This document shows, piece after piece, positions 39,001 through 51,000 of a stretch of DNA of 64,000 nt; positions within the stretch are counted from its first letter, which is position 1, and every line of letters starts with the position of its first letter. This stretch comes from Nematostella vectensis (Eukaryota; Cnidaria; Anthozoa; Actiniaria; Edwardsiidae). The notes under the pieces are model-generated. The model saw only the letters and a program-made list of their open reading frames with translations. It was not told the origin of the DNA and made no database searches. Made by a program: the position numbers and the translations under genes. The stretch covers positions 13,095,703 through 13,159,702 of the forward strand of contig NC_064037.1 of the NCBI RefSeq assembly GCF_932526225.1, written 5' to 3'.

Positions 39001-42000
39001 TGGAAAGAGCTAAAGGCAAAGAAAATGGGAAAAGGACAGGGGAAGAAAGTGGGAAAGGAAAATAGAACAAGAAAGAGCTAAAAGGAATGTCTAGGTAAAC
39101 AGAAAGTGAAAAAAAAGGAAAAAGGAAGCGGAAATGAGGGTCTTGTTAAAGGCTTAGTAAAGAAAAGGGAGAAAATAAGTGAAAAAGAGATAGAGAACAA
39201 GAAAATAAAAGAGGACACGGAAGAAAAAAGATAGAGGAAGGAGAATGGAAAATGACATTAAAAGTGCTCTAATCAAATTGAGTAGTTGTGTTTAAAGAAA
39301 GATACCCCAGGAAAATTACAAACCCTACTGTTGAGACTCAGCAATTTGCGTTCAATTCGCGCTTTGGTGAAAGTCCATATAATAACGATTTTGAGTGATA
39401 GATGCAAATCTAAGTGATAACAATTTTGAATGATAGATGCTAGAGTAAATAATAACAGGATAGTTGGTCAAACAAAGAACCCTTTTCCTTCGTCTAATTT
39501 AAATATCGTTAATAAATAAGGATCTAACTCCAATAGTTGTTGGTTATTATGGAGTTTCCATGCAAATAGCCACCTACATTATAAAATGCAAAATGACATT
39601 TAAATTTGCAAGATAAGCCAATTTAGAGTTACTTATTCTTCCTAGCCACAAAGCATGGTCCTAATCAGAGAGCCAGGTTTTACCGTTTCTTAAACCATTC
39701 GGAGCCTGTCGAGAATGGTCTCGAAGCCTCGAATCATTTACTGACATGCTCAAGCTGGCTGCCCTCGAGGCTCGGGGACAAGAGGTATATATTTTTTCAA
39801 TAATTGCCAAAAGCAATTCTGAGAGTAGTCCTAGTATAGAGGTTTCCTTATTATAAAGGTGCCACAAGTGTCCCATTGTTCAGGCTTTGCATCTCAACTC
39901 CTGAGGGTCCCGTTTTGTTTCTTTGTTAAAATCAATTCTAAGCTTTAACCTTCACTATATTTTTAATAAATTTTGTATACAAAACTTTCAAAACTTGTAT
40001 ACAAAACTTTCACCAAATGAACGCAAAACAACACGATAAACAAACAAAAAATGATCAAGTTTCTATTTCAGAATGTACATTGAGGACTCTTAAACGAAAG
40101 ACGCAACGCATTGGCGGCCGTCGCATATACATTATTCTTGTAAATAAAAACGGTTTTTTGTTGAGGTCTCGTGCACGAAAATTAGCAAAATCTCACCTAA
40201 TCCTCTGCCTGTTTGCATTTTATTCATTGATTTTGCTATAGTATTTGTGTGGGTTAAGGCATATATTTTTGAAGAATTATATCAGACCTTTATGTTACTC
40301 ACAATATGGATTTGTTAGCGAAGTTAATATAAATTATTTAAGGAAGAGATTTGATTAAAAAGGAAGGGATTTGATATGCGGGGAAGGGATTTGATTGATT
40401 CATAAATAAAAAAAATCGTACCAGACGAGAGAATACATTGCGCAACTACAACCACTATGTGCTTACAGAAAAAAAACATATAAATCAATTTGAAAATGTG
40501 TAGTCTTTTCTGTGCATGTTATATGAAAGTAAATTTGTAGTCGTCTTAGCATTGGGCTCTCCGCAAAAAAGAAACAGCAGTTTTAACATGAAGTGCAGGG
40601 CTTCTGGAATTACGCGGAAAAAAACTCAAAATTACGCACTAAATTACGCGGGATTTTGCAATACATTTTTCTTTAAAAATCAAAATTTTGCGTGATTCTT
40701 TACTAAATTACGTGCTAAATTACACGGAATATCAACTGTTACGCCCAAACTACATTTTGTACCGAAGGAAAGCACGAAATAACTTGAAAAGGTTAATTTT
40801 TTGCGTGAAAATATCTTAGGCAAGTTTTCATTGGCTCCTAGCCACCAGCCAATTTAAAAAGGTATTTTGTTATTAGTCCTATGCCTTCGCGGTTTAGCAA
40901 AGAACGCCTAGTCATTTTATTTGTTTTCGAAATTCAATTCGAAATATCGCACTCTTACGAAGAATATCTCTCTTTTTTACGAGAAATAGAGGTAAGAACC
41001 CTAAAAGAACGAATCAGCTGTGCAATTAAATGTTTCGTCTTTCAGAATATAGCCAAATTACGCAAGATTACGCGGAAATTTGTGGATTACGCGGAAAAAG
41101 CCAAATTACGCGCTTCCGCACAAGCGCGTAATTCCAGAAGCCCTGGAAGTGATACGGGACTGCTTAACTTACTGTTGCAGTACTACTGTAATGTGTACAG
41201 GCTGTGAGATAAATATATTTGTGAGAAGATTTTTTTCATATTTTGAAAAGATAATGTTCCCTATTCTTATAAATAAGAACCTGTTTTCGAATTTTAGCAT
41301 GAAAAGCTTTTTATGTTAAGGGTGTTTAGAAATGGGATTTTAGCCTAGTAATTTCTTAAAGAAAGTCGATCAACCACTCCTTTATTAATTGTTTATCGTT
41401 AAAAATAAAAGGGTTTATTTGCAAGAAAACTGCGAAATATCAATCTATAATCTATATCAATCTACAGTTTTATAAGTTATTGCCTTTTTTTAATTGAAAA
41501 TATCTTGGTTACTCCCTTGAATACGCCGATGGAAATTAATGCTTTGTGTGACTCGGAGTTGAGCTGGAGCTTTCTTTAAATGTTCCTATACGCGGGTTTT
41601 TACTGTATAGCATAAAACAAGCACAGGGACATTACCTGTCCAGCGGAGGTGAAGAACGTCTTCAGGACATCTTTGATTTCCTCAAATAATATCGGGTAGA
41701 GGGTAGGGCTTAGCTGGGTTCCAATCAGCTCGTTGACGGTCACACGAACCTTAGACAAAGGCAATACAAAATAAGAAAGTTAGACCTAGCGGGATAAGCG
41801 TTTTTACAATTCCTGTGTCTCGAGAAATGGACGTCTTTTCTCTTCTTTCTCTTCTCTCCCGCCCCTCCATTTTGTTAGTTCGGAGTTAATTTACGGCCGT
41901 CTTTTAACACTAATCTCATTTCTAGCACACTCAGCGAAAATTTGCGAGGAAAAGTTTCAAGAAGGCTATCAAATAAACTCAGAACCGCCAATTTTTTTTA

Positions 42001-45000
42001 GAGGAGCATTTGGGTTGCGCCATAACTAGTGGTCCAGATAACGACACAATGTTATTTTTGCTTGAAGTCAATATAAGACCATGTTTTATGTCGTAGTGCT
42101 CTTTGGTAGGGTTTTTAAAAAAAATATTTGTTTGCTATATTTGTTACACTTTAATAGGCGGAGAGGTGCAGTTCAAACACTTAACAAAATAATTGAGATA
42201 GTAGGCACGCTCTGGTTGGTCGAAGTGCACTTTTTTTAGCGCTATGAAGTAGATCATGCAAATGACGTCGCATAAAATCTTGTAAGGAGAAGTTATTTAT
42301 TACCACTCAACAAACCTGTAAATTCCCATAACCCTTTAAATTCCAAAACTAAACATCGTATTCTTTGGTGGAAAAAATATGTCCCAGTTTAATGAGCCTA
42401 AATGGAAGAACCACCAAGTAATGAGTAAAAAAAAGGCCTTTTTCTCGAGACATGCTCAACCGATCTGTTATCGAATTCTCCAAACCAGCACCTCTTTTTT
42501 TTTTTTTTTTTTTTTTTTTGGGGGGGGGGGGTTAATATAGTTTTTTATTGGAGATTTTCCATGATTGTTTTTACATTTTTGTTACACATTTTTCCATTAT
42601 TACAAGGTTTTCCATTCATTATTTCCTTTACATTAATAGATTATAGGCTTTTTTTTAACTTGTAAATTACATTTCAATTTAAAACATTATTCTCCCTTTT
42701 TTCCAGCTCTAACCTCCCATCCCTCCCCCTTTCTCCCCCCTCCCCTACCCCAAAGAAGACAAAAACAGAAGTCCCCTCTTCCCCATTTACTGAGCAACAT
42801 ACTTTACTAAATCAAATATATATTAATATTGTTCAACTGAAATCAATCATCTCATATAATTTGTCCCATTTAGCCAGGTGCAGCTGCAGGGAGTTGTTTT
42901 GCAATGCACACAAACGCTCAATCAACTCATACTGACGTATTTTTACAAGCATGCATTGAAGTAATGGAGTACCACCTCGCACCTTATACACATAGTTCTT
43001 AAAGAGTAGCAGTATCAAGTTTATTAACTGACAATTTTCTACCCCTAAATGATGTTTTTAGGGTTAAGGTCTGGAAGTGTTAGATTGTACTTTATCAGTG
43101 TGGTTTTTAGCTGTAAATACAAATTCTTTACTATCACACATTCAGCAAATAGATGGACCATCGTTTCTATGTGGTCCATACAGAGCGAGCAGCGTGGAGA
43201 ATCAACGAGCTTGAATTTATACAACTGTGCATTTAAATAAAGAATATTATTCAAAATCTTGTACTGGAAAGACCTCAAATACGTGTCAAACCAGCACCTC
43301 ATCTTACCTGCACACCAAGCTTCTCGTTGCTACACACCAAGAGACTTATAAGATCCTTGAGAAATCTAAAAAAAAAAATTAGAAAGAAAACAAGTCTAAC
43401 GGTTGATTTCAGTCGGTAAGGCATGACCTAATAACTTTCACCAGTTATAACGAAGTGGAGGGCACAACAAAGCCAGGCTCTGAATCAAGTGCCCATGTGT
43501 GTGTATTGTAAGTATAGGCACTGTCACGTGGTCACTGCCAGAGGGTTCATTGCGTACCAAGTGGTTCTTTACAGCGCAGTGGAATGTTTATTGTCTTCTG
43601 ACGAACCAGACGCGAGAATTCAGACATGAGACTTGTTCCTTATTGAATGTTTGAATATCTCGCGAGTGATTTGTCGGAAAAAACATTCCAAACATATTTC
43701 CGGTGTTCACGGTTTTCTCGGTCGCGCGTAACGTCCTTTCGACTCACAAGGGCGGATCCAGGAATTGCAAACAGGGAGTACCGAAGAGTTTCAAGATATG
43801 GGGGGAGTTCATTGTTCTTCCGTGGATTTCCTTGTATTTCTTGTTATTTTTAAGCCATATATCTGAAAATAGGTGGGGGCGCCCGGCCAACCCCTAGATC
43901 CGCCCCTGATTCTTGTTGCTGTAGTGAAGCTTGAATGAGACGGGACCTCCAGTCTAGCGTATTTATCTGAGATGAATGCAATCACAGGAGCAATAACATA
44001 AAATAGTATTCCCGAGGTGACGTTATTACCTGGTTACCGAGGAGTTGCTTTTTACTTGCGAGTCACCGCTGGTCTGTACCATGGACGGCAGAACCCGACT
44101 GTAACGCCTGAAAACGAGGTTCATGACATTTCTGTTTGGAAGTATAATACAACAAATTTGAAAGAGCTATCTTGTGACTTCGTATAAACTCGCGAGAATA
44201 TTTTCCGTTGAGAATTCAAAACCATAACCATTCAACAGCAGCTTACAACCTTCTTGTTACAGGTTAGACAATTAGTCCTGCTTGAAACAGTTTCAACCAG
44301 TAACAGTTTTTTTTTAAACAGTTTCAACCAGGAATAAATCAACTTTAACAAAGACCTGCGGTATAAAAGATGTGCGCTTGGTCTAAGTCGTCGTGTCCGC
44401 TAGACTGTCGTGTGCAGAGCCCCATAAAAAAAATAAGCAAAAAAGATAGGGCCAAGCACCAAATAATGTTTTTAAAAATCTATAGTTTTTAGCTATAGAC
44501 AACAATAGCGTCAATTTAAATCCTCTTTGAGAACTAGAAGGACACTAAATAGAAATTGGAAAGGTTTTGAAGCAAAATAAAGTTATCAGGTTTCGTTATT
44601 TCCACGAGCGCGCTCTAGAATGAGGTTAATTCAAGCAAGCGCGGGCTGCTTTTGAGTTTTATTTTCAATCACAATTTTTATCGTTGCTGGTGTTGAAAAC
44701 AAATTCCAAATAGCTCTCTGTTATTGCCTTGTTTATATAAAATATCATTTTCAACTTAGGAATGATCGAAGCTGATCTACGGCTCTGCTTTTTCGGTATT
44801 TACTGAGCTTTGCACTTGACGTGGTCTAGCGGGAATGACGTATTGGACCAGGTCTGCGCATTTTATTACGCGGATCCTTGTTTACAGTAGAGTCTGAGCC
44901 AAAACCTTAAAGTGATTTAATTTTAAATATGTTTCTACATATTGTTATTTCATTAATTAGTTAGTTGAAGCTATTCTGAGCTTTCTAAAAAACTTTCAAA

Positions 45001-48000
45001 ACACCTAACGAGGTAATACTTGGTCACCAGGCCTCACCTTATGTTTTGATATGTGGTGAGACATACTCCGCCAAGAGAACACAGGAACCCCGTCATGTAA
45101 GTCCATTCATTCAACGAGTTCTAAAAAACAAAATATTTGAACAAAGAAAGTCCGCACGCCCTTTTCGTATATTTTTTTTAAGCAAGGGACCATTCACTTC
45201 GCAGCGATCATATATAATAAAAAATCATTCTATGTTGTGCATCCATCCACTTTTTCTGTGTAATTGTTGTTAACCCACTGACTTCTCAACTTTTGCGCAA
45301 AATTGACATGAATACAGACCAACAACAGGTACTCCGCGCCCCACCCTATTTCAAATCCCACACTACCAGTCAAGTTCAGCTACCGCTGACCCAAGCAGTA
45401 TCCCTTTATGTTTCCAATAAAGCACTGCGGTGTCTCTTCAGTTTAGCGATGGCGCTGTGACAAAAAATGTTCCTATTTATTTCATAAGGTCCCATACCTC
45501 CATGTCCTCGACTCGGCGGGGCAAGCTCGAACTGGCGCGCTTACGCACTGACGTCAGGTACGAGGCTGCCATGCCAACGCTGGTGTCATCTTTCCCGTAA
45601 TTGGTCAGCGCATACGTCAGCCGCTGCCAACGTGTGTAGGTATCATCCCAAGCCTGCAGACAGGAAAAACATTAAAGATAAAAGAGACTTGAAGTGCTTC
45701 TCGCATCAAATTCTTCTAGCTTGTTTTTAATTTATTTACTCATCCTTAGTTGAAGAATAGTTACAGATCATATGATATCAGAAAAAAATCAGGCCTGCAG
45801 ACAGAAAAAAAGAGACTTCAAAGAGAAAAGAAACTTGAAGTGCTTTGTATTTAATATTTACTTGATGAAGTTGGAGAATAGTTAAAGAGTATTCATATGA
45901 TATCAGAAAAAAATATATTACAATTTGACCACAAGCAATGATACAGGCGTTTGGAAACAGTCCTTTCTTTGCAGATGTTGAACCCATAAAACAAAGTCCT
46001 AAAATATTGAAAGTACGCCCTTCAGGATCTCTATATCAACGAGGATAGCCTGTCGCTTTTGATACATACTTCCGGTACATAATAAAACGAGATCCTTCTG
46101 ATGAATTTTAAGATATACAGAGACCCAAACCCTTTTTGCCTCTGAAGTAGGAAACAATAACCCTAACGTCTGCTGAGGTCATTCAACTGTATGCCACAAA
46201 ACAACGGCGACACGGAGACTTAGACTTTTATCACATATGATCGGGATATGAGCCAATACAGGGGCGTGGCCGGGTTTTTTAAAGAAGGAGGGGGCAAAGG
46301 GCACTTCAAGACATTTTCTTTATGTTTGATAGAAGAGGCGTGGCAGAAGGGAGTAGCACAGAGGCCACTATCTCTTGGCCTGACTATGCCCTGTTAACAC
46401 TAATATATGTTTTTGTATGTGTTTACATAAGATTGGCCTTAGTCAAACGATACTCATGTACTCAACAAGACAATACGTCCTGGCTCCTTGAAAACCTCGT
46501 GATGGCATAACATTATGTCGCTATGAGACCGTGAAGATCTTAAGATCTTTGAATCTATGTACGTCTGCATTGTAATTGTCAAAGTAATTGCAAAGTAATT
46601 GTCTTATATCCTAGAATAAAAGTCACAATAAACTCTCATTGCTTTGTAATGTTAATTTATTCAGAATAAGCGGTATTTTTAACGTTTGAGCAGTTGAGGG
46701 ATTCCGCGTTACCCCTCAACTGCTCAAACGTTAGAAATACCGCTTATTCTAAATTAAAAAACATTGAAAGTTTATTGAGACCTTTAATCTAGGATATAAG
46801 ACAATAACAGGAGGTGATCAATCGTGAAAATATTTATTAAAACTGACTGGAGAATGACTGAGAGGTTGGTAACCCTGTGCTGAAACTAGTTCTAAATCGG
46901 GTCACATAGTTTGAATCAAAGTGGGAAAGGTAGTTGGTGAGACAAAATAGATGCTCGAAATATTCAAATCATTGAATAACACATTTACGTGTTGATTGAT
47001 ATATCCATAGCAATAGCGGACTTGCGCTAAGAGATCACGTGACTGTTTGGGTGGCAAACTAGCGCGCGCTCAGCCTTTTAGCGGCAAAATAACAGCAAAA
47101 AAGCAACTTATTCGGCGATTACGAAAGCTTTTTTTTTCAGAAAGGGTTTAGTTTCATTTAAAGATTTTATTTCTTCGTCGTTCTCTGGTGTGACGGGCGC
47201 AGTCATTTTTTGTTTGATGATTTTTTTTTAATTTGCCACCCAAAAAGGTCACGTGATCTCTTAGCGCAAGTCCCCTCTATTACTGACATAACTGAAAAAG
47301 TACCTGTACATTTCCTGGGGTTTGTCTGTCAAGCTGCCTCAACAGGGCCATGATCTTCTTCTGAAGAGAAGCTCGTCCTGCGATGAGAAAGTACAAATTA
47401 ATAACTAAGGTTCAGACCGCAGACATTAAGTCTCATGAAACCATTATAATGATTATTGTTATATAATGCACATTGAACAGCAGATTTTTGAACAGTGATT
47501 TGTTGAACACCCAGATATTATCAGTAAAGTTTCAATTGTTTAGAAAAAATACTTATTGTTTACAATTAAAAATACAACGTAATATTCCAAGGGAAACTTC
47601 AAAATTACAATCTACGAATGAATATATGTTATTGACGATATTTGATTGAATATATCATGGTTACTTGCTTGAACTAGCCGATGAAAATGGATGCTTTGTG
47701 CGACTTGCACTTGAGCGGGAGCCTTTAATATGCGGCGTGATTGGCCTTCTTTTAAAGTTAGGATTTCATTGTATGGACGAAGGGACTTCTGCCTGAAGTT
47801 CCCTGTGACTGGTCAACATTTTGTGGTGATTCGGTGTAATCAAAAGCCACTTAAAGGAAAGAAACCCCCGCCATTTTATGCTCCCGCTCAATGCCGAGTG
47901 ACTCAAAGAATCCTCTTCCATCGGCTAATTCAAACGAAGAACCAATATGTTTTCAATCAAATATTGCCAATTGAGTATCAACATTCATTCCTAGATAGTT

Positions 48001-51000
48001 ATTTTAAGATTCCTTGCGAATATTCCATTGTATTTTCAATCATAAACAAAACAAAAGAGTGGTTGATCGACATTCTTTAAGTGTAATTGTTTACCTGCAG
48101 TAAATTTGGTGGCCTCTGCCGCAAGTTCAGAGAGCACGTTGAGATTAGACGAGGAGTTCAACTCGTTGAGGTTTTCCGAACTCTGCACAATATCGATCTC
48201 CTCACACAAATGTCCAAAGCATGAAAGAGCTACCAGAGTTGCCTCTATGTCCGAGCTCCATAAGTAGGTTAGGAAGACGGCCTAGGGGGAAGGGGGGGAG
48301 AAAACAGGACAAATAAGTAGGTTTGGACGCCTGCCTGTGGAAACATGAGACATAGTATCGGAGCTCCATGAGCAAGTTAGGAAAGCAGCCTGTGAAAGCA
48401 AGGAATAGTATTGGACCTACATAAGTAGGTCGCGAAGACGGCCTGTGGTAAAACAAGGAAAAGTATTGGACCTACATAAGTAGGTCGCGAAGACGGCCTG
48501 TGGTAAAATGAGGAATAGGATTGGACCTACAAAACTAGGCCAGGAAGGCGGCATGTGGTAAAATGAGAAATAGTACTGGACCTAAATATGTAGGTCAGAA
48601 AGACGACATGTGGAAACATAAAGAATATAGCATTGGACATGCATATAAAGTAGTTCAGGAAGACGGCCTGTGGTAAAATGAGGAATAGCATTGAACCTAC
48701 GTAGGTATGTCTGGATGACGGACTGTGGTAAAATGAGGAATAGCATTAAACCTACGTAGGTATGTCTGGATGACGGACTGTGGTAAAATGAGGAATAGCA
48801 TTGGACCTACATGAGTAGGTCAGGAAGACCGCATGTGGAAACACGAGAAACAGTATTCGACCTACATAAGTAGGTCAGAAAGAAGACATGTGGAAACACA
48901 AGGAATAGCATTGGACATGCATATAAAGTAGTTCAGAAAGACGGCCTGTGGTAAAATAAGGAATAGCATTGGACCTACATAGGTATGTCTGGAAGACGGC
49001 CTGTGGTAAAATAAGAAATAGCATTGGACCTACATAGGTATGCCTGGAAGACGGCCTGTGGTAAAATAAGGAATGGCATTGGACCTATTAGGTATGTCTA
49101 TAAGACGGCCTGTGGTAAAATGAGGAATAGCATTGGACCTACATAGGTATGCCTGGAAGACGGCCTGTGGTATGATGATGAATAGCATTGGGCAGATGAC
49201 ATGGATAGGTTCATTAAATTCCAAGGTTTGACAGTCCTTTACCTCTAGTTTTGTTTGTGCCAAGGAGCAAATAGGGATGTGGCTGCCGGTAGATGCGTGC
49301 TCCTGTGAAAAAGACAAAACCATGTTGCTGTGACAGTGAAAGCAATAGTCCAATAGAGGACGAGGATAAAGATAAAAGACATTAAATTGAAAATTCAATA
49401 GAAACATCCGAACGTAAAATTCACTCAGGAACCCTTATTTGGAGGGAGGGGCGGGCCATTCAAACATGGATCAAAACTGCAGAAATGCAGTACGAGAGGA
49501 AGGCTAAGGATGTCATGCACATACCCTATGCCGCCTGAGAAACTCGTTCTTGCAAATGATGAGCTCTTTGAGGTATTTCAGCATGCGAGTGCTGTGGCTA
49601 CCATGGTTGTTGAGCACTTCCGCCACAGATACCAACACGTGGGAACTGAATCAGAAATATGTCATCAGTTAGTTATACTTAAACTCGATCTACAGCCCTG
49701 GGTTTACGTTTGAGAGATTTAAAACCTAGTCTAGTAGTGTAGTTCGAAATGACCGAACTGAATGCTGAGCATTTCGTCAATTGTAAATCATAATCGTACT
49801 CGCAATCTGAATCCGTCCTTACTTTTATCTTTTAACTCTGCAGAACAACAACGCTTCAAGGATCTTATTTCGATCGCATTGTAAAAACCATGGAGTCTCT
49901 AGTGTAATCTAACACAGCTCAATACCTTCTTTGCCTAGTCACATTTAAAGTTTTTTTGAAGAAACACCATCAAGCGTTATTACTTGTCAACGTATTCAAC
50001 ATAAATTTTCGGTGCATCAAGTGTGACTGTGCGGGGTACCACAATTAGTTTGATTGCCATCATATTTTATTTCCAATTTGTTCAATTGGGAGTGCGTCCT
50101 GCATGGACCTCGTGCCCGTTTACGCATAACCCCATAGGCATCTATTTTGTATATTGGACATTGATAAAGCTCATACGAAAAAAAAGCTTGACCAAAATAC
50201 CGTCATTTTAAAACATGGTTACATTAACCATAGTACTGAAACTAGTGTTACGTATTTCAGCGCTGTTGTCTTGCTTTTGGTGTGCTCTACGAAGGACTGG
50301 ATTGGGTGGTTATGCCGCTGTGTATTACCTGATCTCCCAAAAGGTCGCTATGGGAGCAACAGGGTTCCACATCTCGATGGTGTCCGCTTGGAATGAACAC
50401 ATTAGTGCCTGGGGAGAGAGGTTAATAGTTTAAAGAGGTGCAGTCGACCAAAACATTATTCTTGTTTTCTATTAATATAAAATAAAGCTATTTACTTTAT
50501 TTAACAACATCAGTCGAAATTATCACAACAGCCTCACCAAATTAGACGATGAAAGAGAAGAGAAAGGAGAAAGGAGAGAAAGGAGCGAGAAGAGAAAGGA
50601 GCGAGATGAGGTCTTCTTCCCCATTTTTCTTCCCTTCCCCCCCCTTCCGCCTCCTCGTTATCCCGCCTCGGGATAAGTTATGCTGACTTCGACGCCCTCT
50701 AGAGGGTGCCTGAATTAACAGAACTATAGATGTCTTCACCTGGGCTGACTCTGCTTTGATGTCGTATGAAAGCGAGTTGGAAAGCACTAGGTGTACAAGC
50801 CCCATAATTATCTGTGAAGCGCTCTTTTGGATTTCCCATCCATGAGTATCTTGACTCTGAAACAATTGGACAGCATTCAATAGCATGACCCATATATTAG
50901 TGAATCTTTTATTGCAAGATCTGTAAGTAACATCAAACTCATGTATCGTCAAACTTCTGTCTCTGAATGAAACACATTGATTGCGATAAAAATAAAAAAT

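Noticed and set aside
43045-43302. Stand-alone zinc-finger gene
   Set aside because: It is the truncated end of a LINE ORF bounded by a target-site duplication and poly(A).
46322-46510. 62-residue frame with a hydrophobic segment
   Set aside because: No homology, splice or promoter support. It lies in a transposon-rich intron.
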